NCBI GenBank assembly: GCA_964502175.1
Contig: CAZCVE010000010.1
Coordinates: forward strand, 62,001-126,000
Source of the DNA: JAFLCL01 sp964502175
GTDB taxonomy: Bacteria; Myxococcota_A; Polyangia; Polyangiales; Sandaracinaceae
Direction: 5' to 3'
DNA length: 64,000 nucleotides
Positions 48,579-56,591 of this stretch are shown here, piece by piece. A program made the position numbers and the translations under genes. Each line of letters opens with the position of its first letter. Position 1 is the first letter of the stretch. The notes under the pieces are model-generated. The model made no database searches. It had not been told where the DNA came from and worked only from the letters and a program-made list of their open reading frames with translations.

Positions 48579-50165
48579 GTGCGCTACGCGCTGGGCATCG
48601 GCTTTCGCTATCTCCTCTCGAAGAAGACGAAGTCCGTCTCGGTCATCACCTCGATCGCGGTGAGCGGCGTGGCGCTCGGCGTCGCAGCGCTCTTGTCCGT
48701 GATGGCGATCACCGCCGGCTTCCAGGACGAGTTCCGCGACAAGGTCCTCGGCGTGAACGCGCACGTGCTCGTGATGAAGTACGGCGACTTCGAGGAATAC
48801 CGAGACGTCGTCGCGCGGGCGCGCGAGATGCCCGAGGTCGCCGGCGCCGGACCGTTCCTCATCCAGCCGATGATGCTGTCGAACGGTGACCGCATCTCGG
48901 GTGTGCTGCTCAAGGGCGTCGATCCGGAGCTCATGCCCACCGTGCTCGATCTTCCCGAGCAGATGGTCGAAGGCAGCCTCGACGGTCTGCGCGTGCCTGG
49001 CGCCGCGCCGCCGACGCGCCCCGAGGAGCGCGAGCGTCGCGAAGGGAGCGGAGAGGATCTCGACGCGTACCTGCGAGGTGTGGATCTCGCGTGGCGCGCG
49101 GGCCAGACCGCTGCCGCAGGCGCGCTGCCGGGGAGCGAGCCCGAGACGAACGTTCCCGAAGCGCCGCCCGAGACCGACGCTGTCCCTCCCAGCGAGGACG
49201 AGCCGTTCGACGACGCGCCGATCGAGCTGCCGAGCGTGGTGGTGCCCACGCCCGAACAGGCGCAGGCGGCGCTCGCGGCCGGTGGTGATGACCTCGGTGG
49301 CGGCGGGGGAACGCCCGACGAGGTCTCTGCCGAAGAGGTCGTGCCCACCGAGTCCTTGCCTGGCGTGGTCGTCGGTCGCTCGCTCGCGCTCGAGCTCGAC
49401 ATCTCGGTCGGTGATCGCGTGCGCATCGTCTCGCCGCTCGCGGGCTTCTCGAGCTCGCTGTTCGGCTCGGGCACGCCGGGCGCGCCCCGCTCGCGCGAGC
49501 TGCGCGTCATCGGCATCTTCGAGGCGGGCTTCGACGAGTACGACACCGAGCTCGTCTACGCGGACCTCTACGAGGCCGAGCAATTCTTCGATCACGGCGA
49601 TGCCGTCGATGGCGTGGAGATTCGTCTCCACGATCCCGAGCAGGCTCCGATGATCGCGCGTCGGCTCGAGCAGGACCTCGGCGGCGGCGCGTACCACACG
49701 ATGGATTGGGAAGAGCTCAACCACAATCTCTTCACCGCGCTCGAGATCCAGAAGGTGATGCTCAGCCTCGTGATCGCGAGCATCGTGTTCGTCGCGGCGT
49801 TCACGGTCATCGCCACGCTCATCATGATCGTGCTCGAGCGGAAGCGAGAGATCGCGATCCTCAAGGCGATGGGCGCAGCCGACGCGCACGTGCTCTTCGT
49901 GTTCCTCGCGCAAGGCATGACGATCGGTCTCGTCGGGACCGTGCTCGGCCTCGCGCTCGGCGGCGGCGTGTGCCTCTACCTCGATCGCATCCGCTTCCCG
50001 CTCGACCCGCACGTCTACCTGATCGATCACCTGCCCGTGCGCCTGAGCCCCGACGAGGTCGGCTGGACGATGCTCATCGCCGTCTTCATCTGCCTGCTCG
50101 CGACCCTCGTGCCCAGCTGGTGGGCCGCGCGCATGGTGCCGGCCGACGGAGTCCGCCAGGAGTAG
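48579..50165 (+). CDS. LolC/LolE-type lipoprotein-releasing ABC permease
   Basis: A 528-residue inner-membrane protein of the MacB/LolCE family, which lifts lipoproteins from the inner membrane with LolD. The first helix follows GIGFRYLLSKKTKSVSVITSIAVSGVALG-type sequence, and GFQDEFRDKVLGVNAHV is the typical LolC/E entry to the periplasmic domain. Three C-terminal helices contain IASIVFVAAFTVIATLIMIV, LERKREIAILKAMGA and the late VPSWWAARMVPADGVR. The periplasmic domain carries an extra low-complexity Pro/Glu/Gly-rich insert (about residues 141-258). No lolD gene is adjacent. GTG at 48579 is my best start; a GTG at 48564 is in frame. Confidence 0.85.
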   Translation: MRYALGIGFRYLLSKKTKSVSVITSIAVSGVALGVAALLSVMAITAGFQDEFRDKVLGVNAHVLVMKYGDFEEYRDVVARAREMPEVAGAGPFLIQPMMLSNGDRISGVLLKGVDPELMPTVLDLPEQMVEGSLDGLRVPGAAPPTRPEERERREGSGEDLDAYLRGVDLAWRAGQTAAAGALPGSEPETNVPEAPPETDAVPPSEDEPFDDAPIELPSVVVPTPEQAQAALAAGGDDLGGGGGTPDEVSAEEVVPTESLPGVVVGRSLALELDISVGDRVRIVSPLAGFSSSLFGSGTPGAPRSRELRVIGIFEAGFDEYDTELVYADLYEAEQFFDHGDAVDGVEIRLHDPEQAPMIARRLEQDLGGGAYHTMDWEELNHNLFTALEIQKVMLSLVIASIVFVAAFTVIATLIMIVLERKREIAILKAMGAADAHVLFVFLAQGMTIGLVGTVLGLALGGGVCLYLDRIRFPLDPHVYLIDHLPVRLSPDEVGWTMLIAVFICLLATLVPSWWAARMVPADGVRQE

Positions 50166-50201
50166 CGGCGCGCGGCGCGCTTCCTTCGAGGTGCCCGCCC
50201 G

Positions 50202-50209
50202 GTGTACAC
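50202..50209. promoter_or_regulatory. Short palindrome upstream of the amino-acid transporter
   Basis: GTGTACAC, 12 bases before the ATG of the transporter gene. It could be an operator half or chance. Confidence 0.2.
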
Positions 50210-50220
50210 GGCTCGACGTG

Positions 50221-51744
50221 ATGTCGAGAGCACGCGTCGCGCGTTGGGTGGCCCTCGTTCCAATCGTCCTCCTCACGTGCCTCGCGGCATCGTGCGGCGG
50301 CCCGCGCGAGACCGCGCTCGATCGCGTGCGCCGCACGGGCGTCCTGCGATGGGGCGGGGACGTGCAGGGCGGCGAGCCGTACGTCTTCGAGGATCCGTCC
50401 GAGCCGGGACGCCTCATCGGCTTCGAGGTCGAGGTCGCCGACGCCGTGGCGCGCGAGATGGGCGTGCGCGCCGAGTTCGTGCAGAACGACTGGTCGAACC
50501 TCGTGCCGTCGCTCGAGCGCGGCTCGTTCGACATCGCGATGAACGGCCTCGAGGTGACGCCCGCGCGCGCCGACACGGTGGTGTTCACGCGCCCCTACTT
50601 CGTCTTCAGCGCGCAGCTCGTCACGCGCCGCGACGACGACACGGCCACGAGCCTCGACTCGCTCGAAGGGCACCGCGTCGGCACCCTCGCGAGCTCGCTC
50701 TCCTGGGACATCCTGCGCGAGCGGCCCGTCGAGGTCGTGGCCTACGAAGGCACGGAGGAGCCCTACGCGGATCTGCGCGCCGGGCGCCTCGATGGCGTGC
50801 TCCTCGACGACATCATCGCGACTCGCTACGGCCTCGTGCACTCCGACCTGCACCTCACCGAGGACGTGGCCGACGGCTACTACTCGGTCGCCTGTCGTCA
50901 GCACGAAGAGGCGCTCTGCGCCGAGATCGATCACGCGCTCGCGGCGATCGCAGAGAGCGGCGAGCTGCGCCGCATCCTCGCGCGCTGGGAGATCGACAAC
51001 GATCGTCAGACGCGCCTCGCGAGCTGGAGCGACGAGGACACGCGCGCGATGTTGCTCGTGCGCCAGCACGCCACCTTCACGTGGCATCACGTGCGCCTCT
51101 TCATCGAGGGCGCCGCGGTGACGCTCGTCGTGTCGGCGCTCGCGATGACGCTCGCGGTGGCGTTCGGCCTCCTGCTCGCGCTCTCGCGCATGTACGGGCC
51201 TCGCCCGCTCGCGCTCGTGGCGACCACGTACGTGGAGCTGTTCCGTGGCACGCCCGTGCTCCTCCAGCTGCACGTCCTCTACTTCGGCATCATGCCGGTC
51301 GTCCGTGCGGGCCTGGGGTGGGACGCCGCGACCGAGTACGACGCGTTCTTCGCCGCCGTGCTCGGGCTCGGCCTCAACTACGCCGCCTACGAAGCCGAGA
51401 TCTACCGCGCCGGCATCCAGGCGATCCCGCCGGGGCAGATGGAGGCCGCCACCGTGCTCGGCATGAGCACGTCGCTCGCGCTGCGCCGCATCATCGTGCC
51501 GCAGGCGTTCCGCATCGCGCTCCCCGGCGTGACGAACGACTTCATCGCGCTCCTCAAGGACAGCTCGCTCGTCTCGGTGATCACCGTGGTCGAGCTCACG
51601 AAGCGCATGACGATCACCGCGATCGACGTGCGCAGCTACCTCCTCCCCGGCCTCCTCTGCGCGGGCCTCTACCTGGCGCTCAGCTATCCGCTGTCGCTCT
51701 TGTCGCGCCGCCTCGAGGCGCAGCTCGCACGGGAGTCGTCATGA
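50221..51744 (+). CDS. Fused amino-acid ABC substrate-binding protein and permease
   Basis: A 507-residue protein that combines two transporter parts. A signal with lipobox LAASCGG is followed by a family 3 solute-binding domain (residues 40-260: RTGVLRWGGDVQGGEPYVF, LIGFEVEVADAVAREMG, GSFDIAMNGLEVTPARA). Residues 290-505 are a His/Glu/Gln-type permease with GAAVTLVVSALAMTLAV, VELFRGTPVLLQL and the EAA loop EIYRAGIQAIPPGQMEAATVLGMS. The amino acid transported is unknown, probably polar. The ATPase gene overlaps its stop (ATGA), so a full importer is encoded by two genes. Confidence 0.92.
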   Translation: MSRARVARWVALVPIVLLTCLAASCGGPRETALDRVRRTGVLRWGGDVQGGEPYVFEDPSEPGRLIGFEVEVADAVAREMGVRAEFVQNDWSNLVPSLERGSFDIAMNGLEVTPARADTVVFTRPYFVFSAQLVTRRDDDTATSLDSLEGHRVGTLASSLSWDILRERPVEVVAYEGTEEPYADLRAGRLDGVLLDDIIATRYGLVHSDLHLTEDVADGYYSVACRQHEEALCAEIDHALAAIAESGELRRILARWEIDNDRQTRLASWSDEDTRAMLLVRQHATFTWHHVRLFIEGAAVTLVVSALAMTLAVAFGLLLALSRMYGPRPLALVATTYVELFRGTPVLLQLHVLYFGIMPVVRAGLGWDAATEYDAFFAAVLGLGLNYAAYEAEIYRAGIQAIPPGQMEAATVLGMSTSLALRRIIVPQAFRIALPGVTNDFIALLKDSSLVSVITVVELTKRMTITAIDVRSYLLPGLLCAGLYLALSYPLSLLSRRLEAQLARESS

Positions 51745-52523
51745 GCGAACTGAAGGAAGTCGCGCCCGCCGCCGAGCCCGTCATCACGGTGCAGAAGCTG
51801 GTCAAGAAGTACGGCGACCGCACGGTGCTGAAGGGCGTGTCGTTCGACATCACGCCCGGTCAGGTCGTCGCGCTCGTGGGCCCCTCGGGCGGCGGCAAGA
51901 GCACCGCGCTCCGCTGCATGACGGGCCTCGAGGCGTTCCACGAAGGCGCCATTCGTGTGGGTCGCGCCAAGCTCACGCCGGGGCCGCTGGCCTCGCACAA
52001 GACCGAGCTCACGCGCCTGCGGCTCGAGTCGGGGCTCGTGTTCCAGACCTGGCACCTCTTTCCGCACATGACCGCGCTCGAGAACATCATGGAAGCGCCC
52101 GTGCACGTGAAGGGCGTCTCGCCGGAGAAGGCGCGGAACCAAGCGAAGCTGCTCCTCGACAAGGTCGGTCTCGCGCACCGCGAGGGCGCGCTGCCGCGCA
52201 ACATGTCCGGCGGCGAGCAGCAGCGCTGCGCGATCGCCCGCGCGCTCGCGATGGAGCCCAAGGTGCTCTTCATGGACGAGCCGACCTCGGCGCTCGATCC
52301 GCAGCGCGTCGGTGATCTCGTCGAGCTCCTCGAGCACCTCACGGAGAGCGAGAAGCTCACGTTCGTGATCGTCACGCACGAGATGAAGTTCGCGCAGAAG
52401 CTCGCGGACCGAGCGCTCGTCCTCTACGAGGGCCACGTCATCGAAGACGGTCCGCCCGACGACGTGCTCGCGTCGCCGAAGGATCCGCGCACCCGCACGT
52501 TCCTCGGCATGGACGAGAGCTGA
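51741..52523 (+). CDS. Amino-acid ABC transporter ATP-binding protein
   Basis: A 260-residue ATPase of the polar amino-acid importer class (GlnQ/HisP-like). Walker A is GPSGGGKST, the Q-loop is GLVFQTWHLFPHMTALEN, the signature MSGGEQQRCAIARAL, and Walker B VLFMDEPTSALDP with the switch His in VTHEMKFAQKLADR. It starts with a 14-residue extra N-terminal tail. Its ATG overlaps the stop of the fused binding-protein/permease gene. Two G+C-rich hairpins follow the stop. Confidence 0.95.
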   Translation: MSELKEVAPAAEPVITVQKLVKKYGDRTVLKGVSFDITPGQVVALVGPSGGGKSTALRCMTGLEAFHEGAIRVGRAKLTPGPLASHKTELTRLRLESGLVFQTWHLFPHMTALENIMEAPVHVKGVSPEKARNQAKLLLDKVGLAHREGALPRNMSGGEQQRCAIARALAMEPKVLFMDEPTSALDPQRVGDLVELLEHLTESEKLTFVIVTHEMKFAQKLADRALVLYEGHVIEDGPPDDVLASPKDPRTRTFLGMDES

Positions 52524-52562
52524 GAGATTCGTTTCTCGGGATCGAATCGCCGTACGGGGTTT

Positions 52563-52599
52563 GGGGGCAGCGCCCCCATCTCGCGGCGCCTGCGCCGCG
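52563..52599. terminator. Double hairpin between convergent genes
   Basis: GGGGGC-AGC-GCCCCC (52563-52577) and CGCGGCGC-CT-GCGCCGCG (52582-52599). They lie between the ATPase stop (52523) and the end of the STAS gene (52612). Neither is followed by a T tract, so they may also be an intergenic repeat. Confidence 0.6.
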
Positions 52600-52611
52600 G
52601 ACAACTGAGCG

Positions 52612-53034
52612 TCAGCGCGAGGCGCCGAGCGAGAACGCGTAGCGCTCTCCCTCGTCGAACGTCTCGAAGAAGCGGTGGCGCACGCCTGCGGCGAAGCAGA
52701 GCGTGCTGCCCATCATCCGCACCGGGGAGGCGGTGACGATCGCGATCACCGCGATGTCTCTCGCCTTGAAGTCGCGCAGCATCGCGGTGGCCGCGGCGGG
52801 AAGGGTGACCGCGTCGAAGCCGGTCACGCCGCGCGTGTCGACGAGCCACGCGCCCTCTCGCTGCGCGCCGAGGAGCTTCGTGATCTCGGCGTGCATCTGC
52901 TCGATCTCGGTGCCCGTGACGTGCCCGAACATCTTGCTGAAGAGCACCGAGGAGCTGCGCCGCTCCGTGCTGGTGCCCACGTCGATCCGCGGGTTCGTCG
53001 GCGAGCTGCCTCGGCGGCTGAGCCTCGATTGCAT
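52612..53034 (-). CDS. STAS-domain protein
   Basis: A 140-residue protein with one STAS (anti-sigma antagonist-like) domain. The pattern is AEITKLLGAQREGAWLVDTRG, then VTGFDAVTLPAAATAMLRDF with the central helix and strand ARDIAVIAIVTASPVRMMGS. The usual Ser/Thr phosphorylation site of SpoIIAA is not clearly placed, so it may act as a plain binding domain. The N-terminal 30 residues are Ser/Arg-rich. It lies between the transporter and psuG, with 36 bases to psuG, so it may end that operon. Confidence 0.65.
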   Translation of the reverse strand: MQSRLSRRGSSPTNPRIDVGTSTERRSSSVLFSKMFGHVTGTEIEQMHAEITKLLGAQREGAWLVDTRGVTGFDAVTLPAAATAMLRDFKARDIAVIAIVTASPVRMMGSTLCFAAGVRHRFFETFDEGERYAFSLGASR

Positions 53035-53070
53035 GCGTCGAGCGAGTGTACGCAGGCACGCGCCGACACC

Positions 53071-53994
53071 TCAATGGGGCGAGCCGGATCGCCCGGCCGA
53101 CAGCGCGCGGGCGATCGACGTCGCCACGCGCACGTTCTCCGACACCAGGGCGACGTTCGCGACGAGCGTTCGCCCCACGGTCTCCTCGCGCAGCGTCGCG
53201 AGGAGGTGCGGCGTGAGCTTCTTGCCGCGGATGTCTTTGCGGCGCGCGTCCTCGATCGCCGTCGCGATGAGCCCGTCGATCTCTGCGGAGGGAAGGGCGC
53301 TCTCGATCGGCGGCGGCACGGCCACCAGCGCGCCGCCCGCGAGGCCGAGTCCCCACTTCGCTCGGAGGATGGCGGCGACCTCGTCGGCGCTCTCGACGCG
53401 GTGGTCGAGCGCGAGCCCGCTCTCTCTCGCGAAGAACGCAGGGAGCTCGTTCGTCTGCCATCCGAGCACCGGCACGCCGAGCGTCTCGAGCAGCTCGAGC
53501 GTGCGCGGCAGATCGAGGATGGACTTCGCCCCTGCGCAGACCACACAGACGCTCTCGCGCGCGAGCTCCGACAAGTCTGCGGACACGTCCATGGTGGCCT
53601 CGAAGCCTCGGTGTACGCCGCCGATGCCGCCCGTCGCGAAGACCTCGATGCCCGCGCGCGCCGCGCCGATCATCGTCGCCGAGACGGTGGTCGCGCCCAG
53701 GCCTCGACGCGCGATCACGATCGGGAGATCGCGCCGCGACACCTTCGCCACGTCCGACTCGGTCGCGAGGCGCACGATCTCGCCGTCGCTCGCGCCCACG
53801 ACGAGCGCGCCGTCGATCACGGCGATGGTGGCGGGCACCGCGCCGTGATCGCGCACGATCGACTCCAAGCGTCGCCCGAGCGCGAGGTTGTCGGGGCGCG
53901 GGAGGCCGTGCGAGAGGATGGTCGACTCGAGCGCGACGACGGCCCGGCCTTCGGCGATCGCGTCGCGCACCTCGTCGGCGATGCGGACGCTCAT
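53071..53994 (-). CDS. psuG: Pseudouridine-5'-phosphate glycosidase
   Basis: PsuG splits pseudouridine 5'-phosphate into uracil and ribose 5-phosphate, reversibly. The 307-residue protein matches the family throughout: VVALESTILSHGLPRPDN, PATIAVIDGALVVGASDGEI, KVSRRDLPIVIARRGLGATTVSATM, FATGGIGGVHRG and GWQTNELPAFFARESG. The catalytic Lys (KVSRRDL) and Glu (ALEST) are present. No psuK kinase is adjacent. Its ATG overlaps the stop of manA (ATGA), so the two are coupled. Confidence 0.94.
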   Translation of the reverse strand: MSVRIADEVRDAIAEGRAVVALESTILSHGLPRPDNLALGRRLESIVRDHGAVPATIAVIDGALVVGASDGEIVRLATESDVAKVSRRDLPIVIARRGLGATTVSATMIGAARAGIEVFATGGIGGVHRGFEATMDVSADLSELARESVCVVCAGAKSILDLPRTLELLETLGVPVLGWQTNELPAFFARESGLALDHRVESADEVAAILRAKWGLGLAGGALVAVPPPIESALPSAEIDGLIATAIEDARRKDIRGKKLTPHLLATLREETVGRTLVANVALVSENVRVATSIARALSAGRSGSPH

Positions 53995-55088
53995 GGCTCG
54001 ATGCTCGTGCGGATCGCGTGGAGCCGCTCGGCCTCGAGGCGCAGCTCGTCGTGTCGCGCGGGGATCGCGATCGTCGTCCCGGGCGCGAGCGTGGCCACGA
54101 CCTCTCGCCTCCGATCGAGCAGCCGACCGCTCCCCTCGAGCACGGTGAGCGCGTGCAGACACTCGCCGTGGAAGAACGGGGCCGCGCCCGTGCCCGCGAC
54201 GCGGACGATGCGCAGCCACTCGGAGGCGAGGGGCTCCATCGCGTCACCGCTCGGCACCGGGTTCGGTGACGTGGGCTGACCCGCGAGCAGCTCGAACGCG
54301 AGATCGGCGTCGAGGTCGGGCGCGCCGTGCCTCCGGAACGAGCGCGTGAGCAGATCGGCGCCGCTCGCGTCCCAGTCGGTCACGCGCAGCGCTTCCTCGA
54401 CGTGGAGCGCCCGCGGCTCGCCGCTCGGATCGAGCGCGCCGCGCGCGTCGTAGCGACGATCCCAGTCCCAGTAGCGGTAGGTCACGCCGCGCTTGCCGCG
54501 CGCCACGTACTGCGGCTCGACCAGCGTCACACCCGGCCCGATCGCGTGCGGCGTGCCTGCGTCGACGATGAACGAATCGCCCGCGCGCACGCTCACGCGC
54601 TGGAGCAGCTCGGTGAGCGAACCGTCGGAGCGCGAGAGGGCGCGTCGCACGTCGCTCGCGCCGACGCCCTCGCGCCAGCCGAACGCGATCCACGCGTCGG
54701 GCTCGGCGCGCACCACGTACCAGGCCTCGGGCTTGCCGCTCTCGCCCGGCGCCAGGTGCGCGTCTTCGTCGCGCGGGTGGATCTGCAAAGAGAGCGCCGC
54801 GTCCGTGTCGAGCAGCTTCACCAAGAGGCCTGCGGCGCGATCGGCGAACGGGCCGAGCCAGTCGTCGCGACGCCGCTCGATCAGCTCCGCGAGCGACTCA
54901 CCCGACGCCGTGCGCGACGGAAGCTCGGGGCCGAGCGACAGCTCCCACGACTCGCCGATGTGCGCGTCGCCTTCGTTCGCGATGCGCTTCGCGAAGTGCT
55001 TCACGAGGCGCGTGCCGCCCCACGGAGTGCGGGCAGCGGACGTGTAGACGTCGCCCGAGAGGAGCACTGGCCGAGGCAGCGCGAGCAT
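53991..55088 (-). CDS. manA: Mannose-6-phosphate isomerase, class I
   Basis: ManA interconverts fructose 6-phosphate and mannose 6-phosphate with bound zinc, feeding GDP-mannose sugars. The 365-residue protein is a little short for the class. PWGGTRLVKHF, ESWELS, LSLQIHPRDEDAHL (zinc Gln and His), GKPEAWYVV (zinc Glu) and DAGTPHAIGPGVTLVE (zinc His) show an intact active site. A QYVARGKRGVTYRYWDWDRR segment follows. The ATG at 55088 has GGC-rich DNA before it and no clear ribosome site. It is coupled to psuG. Confidence 0.92.
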   Translation of the reverse strand: MLALPRPVLLSGDVYTSAARTPWGGTRLVKHFAKRIANEGDAHIGESWELSLGPELPSRTASGESLAELIERRRDDWLGPFADRAAGLLVKLLDTDAALSLQIHPRDEDAHLAPGESGKPEAWYVVRAEPDAWIAFGWREGVGASDVRRALSRSDGSLTELLQRVSVRAGDSFIVDAGTPHAIGPGVTLVEPQYVARGKRGVTYRYWDWDRRYDARGALDPSGEPRALHVEEALRVTDWDASGADLLTRSFRRHGAPDLDADLAFELLAGQPTSPNPVPSGDAMEPLASEWLRIVRVAGTGAAPFFHGECLHALTVLEGSGRLLDRRREVVATLAPGTTIAIPARHDELRLEAERLHAIRTSIEP

Positions 55089-55160
55089 GGACGCGCGTAT
55101 CTATCAGGCCGCGCGTCGCGTTGCAGCGTGGTGCCGCGCGTCCTCGTGTGCGCCGGAAAC

Positions 55161-55190
55161 TTGGTGGGTGTGCGCGCTCCTCCGTACAAA
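55161..55190 (+). promoter_or_regulatory. Possible promoter before the 121-residue gene
   Basis: TTGGTG (55161-55166) and TACAAA (55185-55190) with an 18-base spacer, 19 bases before the ATG at 55210. Visual match only. Confidence 0.3.
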
Positions 55191-55209
55191 CGGCATCGGA
55201 GGTGTCGCG

Positions 55210-55575
55210 ATGATCGGTTCCAAGGGCACGAACGAAGGCAGCGTCGGCAGCGCGGATCGCCGCATTCACAAGGTCTTCGTGACTCGCAACACCGAGTACC
55301 ACCTCCGCCGCGGTGTCTGCGTCGCGGTCAAGGATCGCACGAGCGGCGAGTGGCTCCGCGCGCACCTCGCGCTCGCGCAGAAGATCCACGGCGGCCTCCG
55401 CTTCACGCGCGCGGGCGGCATCCACGCGAACGCCGGGGTGCCGAGCGTCGGCGAGTCGCTGTTCTTCCATGCGTCGGGTCGCGACCTCGTGACGAGCCCC
55501 GTGCTCTCCGTCGAGCGACCGCAGCGTCAGATCGTCGCGCAGTACCCGCGCGAAGGCGCGCGCGACCGTCAGTGA
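55210..55575 (+). CDS. Conserved small protein of unknown function
   Basis: A 121-residue soluble protein with no motif I recognise. It is beta-rich with a central stretch (HKVFVTRNTEYHLRRGVCVA then VKDRTSGEWLRAHLALAQKI) and a Gly/Phe-rich segment (GGLRFTRAGG, SVGESLFFHASG). The ATG at 55210 has a perfect GGAGGT five bases upstream, and the promoter match above fits, so I am sure it is a gene. The next gene starts seven bases after its stop. It is divergent from manA. Confidence 0.65.
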   Translation: MIGSKGTNEGSVGSADRRIHKVFVTRNTEYHLRRGVCVAVKDRTSGEWLRAHLALAQKIHGGLRFTRAGGIHANAGVPSVGESLFFHASGRDLVTSPVLSVERPQRQIVAQYPREGARDRQ

Positions 55576-55582
55576 GGCGCTC

Positions 55583-56548
55583 GTGAGCTCGATCGGCGCT
55601 CGTGCTACCTCCACCTCGATGAACGACCCGACGAGACGCGCTTCCACGCTGGCCGCGAGCGCGCTCGTGGTGGGCGCTGCGCTCGGGGCGTGCGGCGCGC
55701 GAGCGAGCGCGCAGTCGCAGGATCTCGGGCTACCCGACCTCGCGGCGATGCACGCCGCTTGTCACGCCGCGGACGATGCGGGCGAGCACGATCGGCTCTA
55801 CTCGATCGTCCTCGACTCACCGACGACGCTCGTTCCGCGCGAAGGCGACGTGGAGGGCGAGGTGCTCTACACGATCCCCGACGCGCGCAGCCTCCGCGCG
55901 TTCGGTGGGAGCGTGCAGATCGTTCCCTCGCACCTCGAGACGATCGCGTTCGTGGCGAACGCCGAGCGTGCGCGCACGCTCGAGGTGGCGCGCGCGCGAG
56001 GTGCCCGTGTTCGGCTCGGGTTCTTCCTCGGCTTCGACGAGCCCGAGCGCCGCTCGTGTCTCGTGCGCGCGAGCCAGGCGGTGACGGCCGTGCGCGCAGA
56101 CGTGGCGTTCATCGAGCTGCTCGACGCCGAGGGCGGCGTCATCGCGCGTGAGGATCACGATCGACTGCGGGCCTGGAGCGACGACCCGGATCGCAACGCG
56201 GCGAGCGAGCCCGAAGCGACGATGGGCGCGCCCACCACGAGCTCGGGTCCGGTCGCCGAGCCGTGGACGCGCGCGCTCCGAGCGCCTGCGATCTCGCGAC
56301 AGCTGCTCGCCTGCCACGTCGCTGGCGTCACGCGGGGCGCGGCGCGCGAGGCGATGTTGATCGTCCGTCTGCGCGTCGAGGCGCGCACGGGCCGCGTCGA
56401 AGAGGCCGTGGTCGAGGTGGGCAACGTCGGCGACGAAGAAGAGAACGCATGCCTCGTGCGCGCGGTGCGCGGCACCGAGCTGCCGGGTCTCTCGAACGCG
56501 ACCGGATCGGTCGACGTGCGCGTCCCCGTTCGCCTACGCGTCCCGTAG
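55583..56548 (+). CDS. Lipoprotein of unknown function
   Basis: A 321-residue protein. A leader with lipobox-like VVGAALGAC precedes a mature part of beta-rich character with spaced Cys residues (HAACHAAD, ERRSCLVRA, RQLLACHVAG, ENACLVRA). The last 70 residues (LIVRLRVEARTGRVEEAVVEV, then NACLVRAVRGTELPG) look like the C-terminal energy-transducer-like domain often found in myxobacterial proteins. GTG at 55583 has GAGG five bases upstream; ATG at 55619 would also keep the leader. It precedes the ATPase-nuclease pair by 43 bases but need not be linked to it. Confidence 0.6.
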   Translation: MSSIGARATSTSMNDPTRRASTLAASALVVGAALGACGARASAQSQDLGLPDLAAMHAACHAADDAGEHDRLYSIVLDSPTTLVPREGDVEGEVLYTIPDARSLRAFGGSVQIVPSHLETIAFVANAERARTLEVARARGARVRLGFFLGFDEPERRSCLVRASQAVTAVRADVAFIELLDAEGGVIAREDHDRLRAWSDDPDRNAASEPEATMGAPTTSSGPVAEPWTRALRAPAISRQLLACHVAGVTRGAAREAMLIVRLRVEARTGRVEEAVVEVGNVGDEEENACLVRAVRGTELPGLSNATGSVDVRVPVRLRVP

Positions 56549-56591
56549 CCGTCCTCGACAGTTCGCGTTGGTCCGTGGCAGCTTGCGTTCG

